Origin: Strigops habroptila
Lineage: Eukaryota; Chordata; Aves; Psittaciformes; Psittacidae
NCBI RefSeq assembly: GCF_004027225.2
Contig: NC_044302.2
Coordinates: forward strand, 38,848,949-38,912,948
Direction: 5' to 3'
DNA length: 64,000 bases
The notes beneath the pieces were generated by a model. That model made no database searches. It was given only the letters and a program-made list of their open reading frames with translations, and was not told the origin of the DNA. Of the stretch, positions 1 through 12,600 are shown one piece after another. The translations under genes were made by a program, and so were the position numbers. Positions within the stretch are counted from its first letter, which is position 1. Each line of letters begins with the position of its first letter.

Positions 1-1841
1 ACAGGGAAGCACTCCCACCTCACAATTCCAAGTTTGCTAACCCCAAGCTCCAAACCATTTGGAAGCACTGCAAAATGACAGCAAACCGCAGCTGTATTAA
101 ATGGCAACACCTTAAAACTCACCTTGTAACATTTTATGAATGCTGGAGAGTCTCAGAGGCTAAATGGTTAAGATGCGCAACATCATTATTTCCCACTGAT
201 CTTGTAAGGAGTAACTACCATTATGAATTTATGTGCATGCAGGGTTTGATTTTACACAAGCAGAGCAAAGTATAAAAACATACCTCAAAAATGGACAGAA
301 ACCAACTGGTTATCTAACCTTTGTGGTTATGCTATCTCAGTGCTTCTAAGATCAGCTTTTGAAACACCTTCTGAAAACTAATTTGCTTCCTGCTAGACTA
401 GTAACATCAGGAGGAAACATGTTACAAGATCTTTCTCCCTCCATTTCTCATTGTTTGACTGCTAGTTAAATTTAATTATATTGTGCTCTAAGCAAAGACC
501 TGTGACCGGAAAATTTCAGTACAAAATAACAAAAAACAAGAGGACTAAAGCAAACTAACACTAGCTGTCTTTGGTAAACTTTGCTAATAAACAGTAACAA
601 CCACACATATAATAAATGACCTGAAGTCAAAGCAAGATGGTCCTCGGGCGTTTGTTTCTGACTGCTGCTGAGCCAGTGTCCTCAACTGCTGGTGATCAGC
701 AGGACAGTCCCAGTGCTGCTCTGTGGTAGTGGTGACAAGAGTGAACAGGTTTCCAGCCCCCATGTGGTTTCTCTGTAGGGACCATGTCCTTGGAAAACAC
801 AATGATGGCTGAAGGGAGTCAGCAAGAAATCCCATTTGCCCCCAAAGCATGACTGATAATTACACTGCAATCATCCCAAAGATAGACTAGCCATATAATA
901 ATAGCCTAATAGGTCCGGTAAATGTGGGCATGCTAGAAAATAATTACCATGCTATCATTAGTGTTAGTTTCTGGTTAAGACTACAGTCTTCAAGCTTAGT
1001 TTCTGTTCTTTCCCTAATACAAAATGAATGGACAATTCGAATGACACCATTTATGCTGTAATGCATTTATGCTGATGAGAAACCAGTAGAAAAATGTCAC
1101 AGGGGCACTATTTATGGTTGTTTGCAATCTAATAACCAATTATTTCAAGAAGCTACTTCTCTCCCTAATGCCATGTAACTTATTAACAGAGAAAACTTTG
1201 AGACATTAATCTGGTTTCAAATTCAATAATACATAATGGAACTTTTGACTGTGCATCAGCCAAGAGGAACAAGGAAGATTGCATGGTGAGCTGAATTCAA
1301 ATACATCAATATGTTTTGGAATGTTAAATACTTAATTTGCAGAATACATCATCATTAGTTGGCTAATCTTTAAAGTTACATCTAAAGAAAAGATAGGATT
1401 TCTCCACATGGCTGACTGGCCAAGGATTGTCTTTCTGTCTCATACATTGACGATGAAAAATTTAAGAAACATTCATTCATAAAATGCTGTCAATGTGTGC
1501 TGAAAACCATCCAGGATTCTTAGTTTTGAAAGCTAATTGCACAAATGATACAATGATTCCTACAAACAAAAAAGCAAGGAGAATATATTTTAAATGTAGC
1601 TTGATTTGAACCAGTGTAACGTATAAACTCCTGTATTAAAAGCAAAACTGCAAAAGGGTTTAGCTCTACTGATAACAATTACATAGGCTGCCTTCAAATT
1701 CATCTGTTGAGCAGGCCCTGGAAGACACGAGCTGCAGGTCTTGGTCTTCAGTGCTGGGTTTTGTTACACATATCAGTATCTTGGGTTATATTCTTAAGTT
1801 AACTTGATCCAGGATGTAAAATAAATTAATAAATATCATCA
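1..1841. other. Flanking DNA downstream of SNX2
   Basis: AT-rich sequence. Its short open frames show no family resemblance or splice structure that I can support. I see no gene. Confidence 0.6.
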
Positions 1842-1990
1842 AATCATGAAATCACAGAATGGTTTGGGTCAGAAGAGACCTTAAAGGTCATCAAGTTCCA
1901 ACCTCCCTGCCACAGGCAGGGACACCTTCCACTAGACTAGGTTGCTCAAAGGCCCATCCAATACGGTCTTAAAACTGTACTCCAATTTTA
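1842..1990 (-). mobile_element. CR1 3'-end fragment
   Basis: Matches the CR1 3' terminus in reverse: AATCACAGAATGGTTTGGGT, then the AAAGGTCATCAAGTTCCAAC and CCACTAGAC blocks. Confidence 0.9.
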
Positions 1991-4579
1991 CCTGTTGCCT
2001 GTCATTAGACTCTAGCTTAACCTTCCATGATTACAGAAACATCGTCACTATTTAGAACAAGGTCCAATCAGTGAAGTATGCCACACTCAAATAATTGAAT
2101 GTTTAATAATTTATTGAATTTAAATAAGAATGTGGCATTTTCACAATCAAACTTTAAGACTATCTAAAAATGAAATATATTTTGGAAAACAAAACCCCCT
2201 CCTCTCTTTGTTGGTCATTTCTGTGGGTTTTTTTTCTGAAGTTGTCACTGTGCAATTCCTCCGATGGGGATGTGGGGGGGCAAATTCAGCATTCATCGCG
2301 CTGGAATGATACATGGGAGCAAAAAAGGAATGAACACAGGCAACTCTGAAAGGTCATTTTCCACTAATCTTCATGATTAAAGGACTTTCTGAATGGCTAA
2401 TTTCCAGAACAGGAGTAGGCAAAGAAATGCACATAAGAATTCTAATCAAAGTGATAAGTAATGTACACATCAAAACAAGAGGGCAGATTAAAAAAAGATA
2501 GTCCTTAATAAGATTGTGAGATCACAACCTCAGTTTGCCAATTTTTCAGTTGCTACCAGAAAGACTGGTTTTAAGTAAAGTTGTATCTCACTGTACACCT
2601 ACAGATACTGGTCTCCTAAGTAAATAGTAGCAAGACTGAACATACTTGAGTAAAGCAGCATTTGCTTTTTAAGGGATTCATGTCGTCTTTATTCCTTTAA
2701 AGATTTAGATGGCTTTTTTTCTAAAAGAGGTATAGTTCTTTCTAAAACATCACGTAACACTTTAATCAGCCAATCAGTACAAACAAGACCACTTGGAAAG
2801 AAGACAGGCAGAATCATAACGCCAGAAAGTTCAGTCAGTTTTCTACAGGAATTCACAGAATCAAATACAGAGCTCAGTACTTCTAACAGCCACAATGTTT
2901 GGAGCTGGTAAGTAGGTAGTTTTCTGAACAGCTTGAGTGCGTGAGCACTTGGGTGGCTGGGGCAAGGGGGGGAAGTCAATGTGTTAGTACAATGTAAGAT
3001 AACCACAGGTTTTTATACGGTGCAGTGCTCCTCTACACTGCTGACACCTCCCATGGAAGTTCCACACCAGATGTGAGGCCAAGATAAAGCATTTCCTCTC
3101 TCATGATTTGTGCTATCTTTCTTCCTTGTGCTTCTCTTATCTTGATCTCTCTAAAGCACTTGGTTTATCTCATCTATTCTTGCTCTCCCATTTTCATTGC
3201 ATATTTCTTTTACTTTAGTTTTCATACATATACCCTGCTAGACGGATTCTGCCTGAGCTGCCTTCCATACTCTTCTGAGACTCTCTTACTTAATGACATA
3301 TTTTCTTAATGACAAAAAACAGATGTAATGTTTTAGCAGTCAAGTCAAAAGTTATTTATTTTACCTGTTAGCAAGCTCATTCAACTATGGAGGCCACAAT
3401 TTTTTTTAAAAAAGAAGAATCCCCTTAGCAGGTAACCAGTAATGTTCTGAACAACCTGAAACTTTGGCTCCTTACATGTTTTAATATTGAACTTTTTTTT
3501 TTTTTTTGGTTGTAATGGACTCATATTTTGCCAGAGATTCAAATTATTACACATTAAAAAAAAAAAAAGTTTTCTTTTTTTTTTTTTTTTTTTGTTTGTT
3601 TTTAAGATAATTGTTTCACTGTAAACATAATTTTAGTGGATGTTGGCTGTTTACTTAAATGCACAGGGTATACTAGCCGACAGCTCATCTCCACCAGAAT
3701 TTGAAAGAAACTGACATATCTGGGGCATGAACTCCAGAGATGCCAAAACACAAACTCCCATATGAGGCCTTCAGAGGGAAATACCTTAGGAGAGGTAAAA
3801 AAAGGGATAGATAGGGAAGCAGAATATTCCATTTTAAAAGGGACTGTCACTAAAGAACCAGAGACTTACTGTGGACTGAACATCAGTTTAAGAGGTAACT
3901 ATATCTTCAATTTGAGCCATATCATGTCATATATTTTTAACTCACAAAGAAAAAACTCTTACACAACTCAATTCTTGTTTTTGGTTGACTAGTGTAGAAA
4001 CAGAAAGTCATGTTAACCCCTACTAATAGACTAATGTGAAAGCTATTTCTCATTCTCTCATCACAGAGAGAAATCTGATCCATAATTCAACTGAATTTTA
4101 GTACTGATAGAAGAAAAAAAAAATAAAAGCTAAGAAAGCTCAATGAAACACCTAAAGAAAAACATCATGAAAGTGTATGTTTACCCATTGTGAGCACTGT
4201 TTGTCCAAATTGAGCCTTTAATTCTGTAAGTACCCGCTTTCAGCCTCACTGGCACAAATCTGAAGTTTAATGTTGAGTTGTTGGTCAATTTGCATTAGCA
4301 CCAAGCAAGCCAAAGTCAAGAATATAATAATGCTTAGTCGAGTGTTAGGCCTAATCAATTGCTTAACCATAAACCTGTTGCATACTTGAGCTTTGCAAAA
4401 AGCAGTTATAAGCTAAATGACTTAAACACTCATGCACAAGGTGTTACAAGCTTGAAGTTTTAGCATTTCATGACAGGAGATGCTAATCTGGAAAGTTTAC
4501 ACTAATTTCATTGCATAAATCAGAGTGTATGATCTTCCAGCTGAATTTAGGTTTCCATTCTGTTTAGAAATAGTATTGG
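1991..4579. other. Flanking DNA downstream of SNX2
   Basis: No recognised gene. It includes a 105-codon minus-strand frame at 2689-3006 (see findings) and homopolymer tracts at 3491-3605. Confidence 0.55.
3491..3605. repeat. Poly-T and poly-A tracts
   Basis: A T-run at 3491-3507, an A-run near 3555-3568, and a longer T-run near 3574-3593. The last two are complementary and could fold back. Confidence 0.8.
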
Positions 4580-6135
4580 GTGTTTACTTGTTCTTGAGCG
4601 CAAACATCCAGGTGTCCACAGGTCCTGAGGGAACTGGCAGATGAAGTTGCCAAGCCATTATCCATCATATTAGAGAAGTTGTGGCAGCCTGGTGAAGTTC
4701 CTGCTGAATGGGAAAGGAGAATACAACCCCCATTTTTAAAAAGTTGAAAAAGGAAGACCTAGGGAACTACAGACCAGTCAGTCTCATCTTGGTGCCTGGC
4801 CAGGTCATGGAGCAGGTCCCCCTGGAATCTATGCTAAGGCACATGGACAATAAGGAGTAATTGGTGACAGCCAGTGTGGCTTCATTAAGGGCAAATCGTG
4901 CTTGACAAATTTGGTGGCCTTCTATGGCCACCACAGTGTTGGTGGACAAGGAAAGAGTGACTGACGTTGTTTACCTCAACTTGTGCAGGGCATTTGACAC
5001 TGTCCCGCACAGCATCCTTGTCTCTAAACTGGAGAAGCATGGATTTGGTGGATGGACCACCTGCTCAATAAAGAATTGTCTGGATGATCACACTTAGAGA
5101 GTTGTGGTCAACAGCTTGATGTCCAAGTGGAGACCAGTGACAAGTGGTATTCCTCGTGAATCAGTAACTGGGACCAGCACTGTTCAACATCTTTGTCAGC
5201 AACATGGACAGTGGGATCGATGCACCCTCAGCAAGTTTGCCAACGACACCGAGCTGTGTGGTGCGGTTGGTACACTGAAGGGAAGGGTTGCCATCCAGAG
5301 GAACCTTGACAGGCTGGAGAGGTGGGCCAATGCCAACCTCATGAAATTCAACAAAGCAAAATGCAAGGTCCTGCATATGGGTCAGGGCAATCCCAAGAAC
5401 AAACACAGGTTGGGCAGAGACTGGATTGAGAGCAGCCCTTAGGAGAAGGACTTGGGGTGTTGTTTGATGAGAAACTGAACATGAGCCAGCTTCAGTGTGC
5501 GCTCGCAGCCCAGAAACCACCCGTGTGCTGGGCTACCTCAGAAGGAACGTGACCAGCAGGTCAAGGAAGGTGATTCTGCCCCTCTACTCCACTCTCATGA
5601 GAGCCTACTTTGAGTACTATATTAAGCTCTGGGGCCCCACACAAGACGGATGTGGACCTGACTGAGTGTGTCCAGATGAGGCCGCAAAGATGATCAGGGG
5701 GCTGGAGCACCTCTCCTATAAAGACAGGTTGAGAGAGTTGGGCTTGTTCAGCCTGGAGGAGAGAAGGCTCAGGAGAGACCTTATAACAGTCTAAAGGGGG
5801 CCTACAAGAAATCTGGAGAGGGACTTTTTACAAGGGCATGTAGCAACAGGGCAAGGGCGAATGGCTTTAAACTGAAAGAGGGGAGATTTATATTAGATAT
5901 TAGGAACAAATTTTCTACTATGAGGGTGGTGAGACACACTGGCACAGGTTGCCAAGAGAAGCTGTGGCTGCCCCATCCCTCGCCCCATCCCTCGCAGTGT
6001 TCAAGGCCAGGCTGGACAGGGCTTGGAGCAACCTGCTCTAGTGGAAGGTGTCCCTTCTGCTCATGGCAAGGGGTTGGAACTTGATGAGCTTTAGGGTACC
6101 TTCCAACCCAAACCATTCTATGAACCTATGATTCT
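4580..6135 (+). mobile_element. CR1 LINE, 5'-truncated, about 1.55 kb
   Basis: A non-LTR retrotransposon remnant with broken RT frames. Recognisable stretches are CRAFDTVPHSILVSKLEKHG near 4985-5040 and LDRLERWANANLMKFN near 5310. The FADD catalytic box appears as FAND. The 3' end is the CR1 terminus (ACCATTCTATGAACC and ATGATTCT). Frameshifts and stops show it is old. Confidence 0.92.
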
Positions 6136-6194
6136 AAATACTACTTCTAAGAACACCAGTAAATATCTACAGACGCAGAACCAGAGTGCTTAAT

Positions 6195-6628
6195 GTTTCA
6201 CAAGGTACATCCCTTTATTATTGTAATCACAAAAACATGATTTTTGTACAGGAATGTTTTAAGTGAACATTAATCAATGCAATTAAATTTGTTTCATAAA
6301 GATCAGGTAAACATACTACGGAACATTGTATTTTAAAGAACAAAAATATCAGCTTTCTGGCCTTGCAGTGCACATTTCAGTGCAAGTATTAAGACACAAT
6401 AGTGTTCAATTCAGCAATGTATTGCAGAACATCATGCCACAGTCCACTTCAGAGAGGGTCAGGACATGCAGCTTGTTAATAAAATGCTGTAGTATATAAA
6501 AAAAGCCACATGTTAATTTCTAAAATATAGTGTGGTTTATTTGGATGATTTAAAGTGATTTCACTGTGGAATTTAGTTTTATCCAGGACAAGCATCCAGA
6601 GTGTCTTGTCATTTGGAATACTCTTCTT
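6195..6628 (-). other. SNX2: SNX2 3' untranslated region (approximate end)
   Basis: AT-rich, non-coding sequence from the stop codon to just past the first good AATAAA on the minus strand. The cleavage position is inferred, so the low-coordinate end is uncertain by tens of bases. The 3' end of an antisense CR1 copy lies about 60 nt further on. Confidence 0.65.
6214..6219 (-). terminator. Polyadenylation signal AATAAA for SNX2
   Basis: AATAAA on the minus strand, about 410 nt after the SNX2 stop. This gives a 3' UTR of a length plausible for the gene. Use of this site is inferred. Confidence 0.6.
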
Positions 6629-6679
6629 TTAGGCGATAGCTTTGGCTTCAGGTAGGAATGCCTCCCAGTATTTTATTAG
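6629..6679 (-). CDS. SNX2: SNX2 coding exon 15 (residues 504-519 and stop)
   Basis: The acceptor is TTCTCTTCAAG. It encodes [16 protein letters not shown] followed by TAA and is the conserved C-terminus of the BAR domain. Confidence 0.97.
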   Translation of the reverse strand, partial: LIKYWEAFLPEAKAIA

Positions 6680-9600
6680 CTTGAAGAGAAGGGAAAAACT
6701 CTCATTATTAAGTAGTGAATGTTAGAAAAGAAAACACATATACCTTCCTCCTCTTGTGGTAAACTTGTGTCCACTGGACAAAACAAGAACATAGGTGCTT
6801 CATATTATCCATTCATGTTATTATGTAAAGCAAAGAAAAATACAAGCAATAAATCCATAAATCTGCTATAGCAACAGAGTTGTTACCACACGCTGAACAC
6901 AACGCTAGAGAATACAATTACACAGAATTTGTTTGGAAGGTCAGTTTGCTATTTTTACCCCTAAGGCTAACACTTTTTTTTTTTTTTTTTTTTAGATTAA
7001 TGGAACAAAGCTGAAGGGTTGTATTCCTGGAATAAACAAAGGAAAAACTCCAGACACTCCAGGTAGTCACTGGAATCTGTTTTACTGCTTTACAATATTT
7101 AGTAAGATTTTATACCTTTTTTAAAGAGTAATAAACATTTAAGGATACAAGCTTCTTTGGTAAGTGTAAGCACACACTCATTACAATTTACTCCAATCTA
7201 TAAGTGAAAGTATTACATCAGTTTCAGAAGACAAGACGACCCTCTGCTTGCTCATACGAGAGCTTCTCCCTTGCTTTCCTCAATCAGAGCCACGCAAAGG
7301 AGATAGCAATAGCCGGGAAACTGCAATCACTACATTACTCTGCAATACAGTACAGACTAGAAGTAATTTTCTTTATGTTTTAGAAATGGCTATACTTAAA
7401 GCCCAGCTTTTTTAACTAACCTAGTATGGAAAGTATTGAATATTAAGTTGTACAAAACTTAAATTTTATCTTACCTGCTGCTGTGTTTGCACTAATGACT
7501 CTAAGTACTCGATAATAACAGTTTTAAAGTCTTTCACTCGTTCCTTCTGTTAATAAATAAATTATGGCATATTAACCTCTTAAATTTTACTTGGAATGTC
7601 AGTATTATCTACAGTAAAACTGTCATTTACTTGGACAAAATTATACATGCCTCAAATCTTCCCACTTCCTGGCGAATGGTTTTGGAGATCTGTTCAAAAT
7701 CTTTTTCCCCTTGCTGAACTTTTGTCTCCCACTGGCAAAGGAAAGGAAAGACATGCAGAGATAAGACTTTGTGTTGCCCATTCAGTCTATCAGTGTGTGT
7801 GTATAACACACACATGAACTTTTTTTTTTAGTGTATTAGTGATAGTCACTCAAAAGCTCAGAAGTTATTTGGTTTTCTGGCATTCTTAAGGGAAGGTCTT
7901 ACAAAGACAATTTCAAAGTAAAACTTTCAAGCTTAAACAGGGGAGATTTAGGTTAGATATAAGGAAGAAATTCTTTACTGTGAGTGGTGAAGCACTAGAA
8001 CAGTGCTAGAACTCGAACAGGTTGCCCAGAGAAAGATGTGGCTGCCCCATCCCTGGTAGCGTTCAAGGCCAGGCTGGAGGGGGCTTGGAGCCACCTGGTC
8101 TAGTGGAAGGTGCCCCTGCCCGCTGGAACTAGATGGTCTTGAGGTCTTTTCCAACCCAAACCATTCTATGCTTCTATGATAATTTATGTAATAGGATGTC
8201 ATCAGATCAGTTAAAACAATGGTATCTCTAAGGTAATGCTATTTGTAGGTGAAATGTAAAAATACCTTAGCATTGCAGTTAAGGAACACATAATAACATT
8301 TCTAAAAGATTTCGTAGAAAACAAGAGGGATCTCTAAAGCTTTACTCACTATTCCATTTACAAACACTGCTATAAAAGGAATCTAAACCTGTAAGCTTTC
8401 TGTGGCTACCTGTCCAATCAAGTATGAAAGAGTCTCACAAGTTAGTTCTCTGTGTTTTCCCAACCCCAGAAGAGATGATTAAATCTTCATTTAATCAGTC
8501 AAGTATATAATTATCATATTTCTGTTGCAGATGACAAGCTACTGAGGATGTGTTTACTAGCTTTTCAGTCAAAATGAATGTTGCTTAAGCAAGCCAAAGC
8601 ACATACTTTCTTGTTCAGTGGGAACTGTTTTCGCAGAAAGCATGAGTTGAGAGCGTGGCATTCATGTAACAATACATTACACTAGGTTATGTTTCTCCTT
8701 AGGTTATGGGAAGAGATATCCAGTTACACAATAAGAGCTCATCATCATCTGCATTACCTTATAACTACTTTTACACATATATTACATTGTTAAATTTAAG
8801 CTAGCTGTATAGATATACTGAAAAAAAAAAATCCTATCAGCCTCACACTTTGGGTGCACGCAGACTAACATATTTAAAAATGAAACTGTATCTGCTCATC
8901 TCAACATATTTACTGAATCATGGGAGCCAATATATCCAGTAACACTTACCTTCCTCAGAGAAAGACAGCAGGGAAGCAACATACTTAAATATAGCATGTT
9001 CCTGTTAGCAATCCAGTGGTGTTATTTATTCATGAAAACATTTTATGGTGCAGTGTCAATTTACTACTGTGATATGAGATGAACATCATCTATGTTCCAA
9101 TAAGTATCTATGTGTTTGTATTTTTAGTTTATATTTTTTCAGAATACCTTTTTTGTCTTTTCGGACATACATTATGAAGCTATGCAATAAATCATAATAG
9201 GATGTCCTTCATGAAAGAACAGCCTTTAGAGTTACTAATTAACTGAAACAAAATACAAAACCCAGTCAAGGAAAAGATAGATTAAGACTGCCTGTGCCTT
9301 CCTACCACAGCAACCAGAAGTGCCTGAGACTTCAGTCAAAGCCTCTGCAGGCCTCCAAAATCTGAGTTTCATCAAGTCCAAATGTCAGGTCCTATAAAAA
9401 TTATCACTGAATAACAGTCTGCCATCTTACAGTTTCTGACAAGGAGAAATTTCTCCTTACTCAATAAGGTTCTTTGGCCTTTTATCTGCAAAAAGCAGTC
9501 ATGTATGAAGCTCAAGCTGTGTACAGGCTTCCACTTCACAATTTCTCTGTCAGAAGGACTACTATTGCAGAATTCAGCAACTCTGAACGTATTTCAATGG

Positions 9601-12600
9601 CAGCAATAACCTTCAATCAGCATATTCAAATTGTGGATTTACTAACGACCTCCTATAATCATCTAATAAAGTAGGAAAAATAAATCTTTCAGGAACAACA
9701 TCATTAACTCTTTTAATACTGGGACTGAGAAAGGGTCACGGAGCATTTCCTGCTACTTCCAATACTTAGGAAGTATTTTTGATGAGGAGTTCCAGCTCAC
9801 TTGGATAGTGGAGGGATGGATGACATCAAGAGAGGCAACCAACAAGAAAGTGATCACACAAGAGTGACATTGTTTTCCCAGTAAAAAAGAAAAAGAACAC
9901 CAGGTTAATGAGTAACTTCAATACCATATGCAAAATAAACTGAAGGGCAGAAAGAACAAAGTGGCATGTGGTTTGTGACCAGTGAGGAAGCCAAACAAAG
10001 TAACTGCATAAGAGAGCTTGAAATCTGCAATGATGTTCTCCCATTATTTAATGGAAGAATACTGGTGCATAGTTAGAATGCATTGATGTTAAGTAATTAA
10101 GTTGTCCTACCTCTTCAATTTCCTTAGTGAAGCATGATAGAAAAAGTGTATAAATTATGACACTTCAACATGTTAGATTTATTTTTACTGAAATTACACC
10201 ATATATACATACATATATATATATATATGGGTAGATATGCTGCATAATTAAGCAAAACATGGGAACAGTTCTCCATTAGTTGTCTTAGCTGGCTTTTATC
10301 TTTAGAAGCCAAAAGGTGCCCCTCTGCTCTACCCAAGCAATCTGTTAACAGTTAAAAGCATTAACTTGTCCATGTTTCCTCCCTCCCATCTCCCAGACTC
10401 TGTAGAGACAGTACTAACTGCCTTACAGATCTTACAATGAGTAACAATTGCACACATTTAATATTTTAAACAAATACCTTTTAACAATTTTGATAAATAT
10501 GAAAAACAGCAAATGAGTAAGACATTTGTTAAAAAAAAAAAGGCATAAAGTAGTGCACAAATGCAGAATGAATGAGTTAATGCAGAAAGTCTGATCTCCA
10601 AAATAATGCTTGGTAACATTACCTCTTTTATCTCATCTTTAGCTTGCTGCAGTTTATCAGGTTTGTTGGCAAGCTGGAGCTTTGCTTCAGCTTCACGTTT
10701 TTTTTGTAAAGTGACCTGAGCATCTTGCCACTTCTGCCAGCATTTCATTCGATGATCAAACACACCCTGCAAGGATAGACAAATTTATTAAAACTGAAAT
10801 TGTAAGAGCTATCCAAATTCCTAGTAGGAAAAGGTAATTTTGGAATGAGTATGCTTAAAGAAACCTCACCGTGTCTACCACGCCTTCTTGCATTTCATTT
10901 GACAGCATGCTAGCACAGCTCAGTACCTTCCACAAATAACAGGGTATTCAGAAGCCTTTTCAGAGCAGACACCTTAGTGCCCCAAACCATTTTATGTGCT
11001 TCATTCCATCAAAACACTACCAAAACAACCACTATAAAGTGCTTTATTATGCAAATACACTCTAAGTGCAGATTGTAGCAAACTGCTCATGCATATGGAT
11101 TACATGCATATTCAGCAATACATTTTTGCTAGCAATGGACTAAGGAGCAGGATTAAAGTATACACATTTAAAAAAAAAAAATAATGAAAAAAGGATAAAT
11201 GTATACTTTGACAACCTGGCAAGTTTAAAGATACTCCTGGTTAAAATTCATAGACATCTCTTCCCATATCAAAACTTACTAATGCTGTGCAGCATGACTT
11301 ACACTAAAATAGCTTATTTTCTTTAATAAGATGATACAAATTGCATCTATTTCTTATTTACAGAAACTATTTGCTATCTACCAAACACAGACAAATTATG
11401 TTCTCATAATGAGCATACTTAAAAATAAGTAACCCGAAAGAACAAGTACAGTATGCTTAGACACAGTAATGTATGGTGCCCTTAAATATTGTGAATAATT
11501 AGTACTACTCAAAGTAGATGGTGCTCACCATTTACATTTTGTCTGGATCTTATTAATCCATTCCCATTTTTGATCACATCCATTTTTATCATTGGAATAA
11601 CTGATTATGGATGCATTCATTTTACTCAGCTAGAATTAACGCAAAAGCTTCGTCCTAACTGTGTTACAATGTGTGCAAATGCACACATTCATTTACCCTA
11701 AATCTACAAATTGGGGAATGTGACTTTAAACACAAAACCTGGTATTTTTCCTAGTAGTACTCACTTTTACTGCAGCAATGAGACGAATGTAATCACCAAG
11801 CAGTTCTGAGAAGACATAGAAATCGGCAAAAGCTTGTTCTTGATGCAATTGATCTATCTTCTCCTCAACCTCTGCAAGCTGAGACAAAGCTCTAGATAGA
11901 GCAGTGTGGTCCTCAGAGTTACCTAACATGGCAGCACTTTTAGCAAAAGCAGCTGTGTTGGCTGAAAGCTCTGAAATACATAAGTAATGTTCAGTACAAT
12001 GTAGCTAGTTTATTATATTTACTCTGCAGCATAGATCACTGGAGCAGAGACCTCTGCCCTATTTCAACCCTAACTTCACCAGCTGAAAACACAAGCTGTA
12101 TTTCCTAAAGCTCATGATAAAATATACAAGAAGATCTCAGTGAAACTGCATTTAGGATAAAAACTACTGCACAAAACCTCTCCTCTTTAGAAAATGTTTT
12201 GCTGAGCATGTAAATGTCATGCCTATTTTGTCTAGCAAAAGACATGAAAAAAACCTGTCACTTCAGTTATTTTCCAACTGCCTAGTTCATAGGAAATTCA
12301 AGCCCACAAAACAAAGGCCAAGTAACCTACGGCGCAAATTCAGAACAATTTTAACAGGTCTCTAGCACAGTTGCTCCATGCAGTTCAGAGTGGAAAAAAA
12401 CCCCCAACCATTTCACACAACAACCACGCCCGTGAGTGGAATTTATTTCCGTTGAACTGTTTTATTAACTGAATTACCTTTAACTGTGCATACTGTAATG
12501 CACTGCCACATTCTGACATGCCTTAAAAGAAAAAAATAATCAAACTCGTATCAGCATGGCTGACATCCATGAAGGTAAAGTTTTGAGCTTATCTGTTAAC

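Larger units (their letters stand above)
7732..10622 (-). other. SNX2 intron 12
   Basis: 2.9 kb, GT-AG. It contains the CR1 fragment at 7921-8180 and a TA microsatellite at 10199. The rest is plain AT-rich DNA. Confidence 0.9.

Noticed and set aside
5161-6116. Minus-strand frames of 119 and 104 codons
   Set aside because: They are reverse-strand shadows of the CR1 copy at 4580-6135.
1-6194. SNX24, which follows SNX2 in other vertebrates
   Set aside because: I found no PX-domain exon or CpG-island promoter here. If present it would lie beyond the window.
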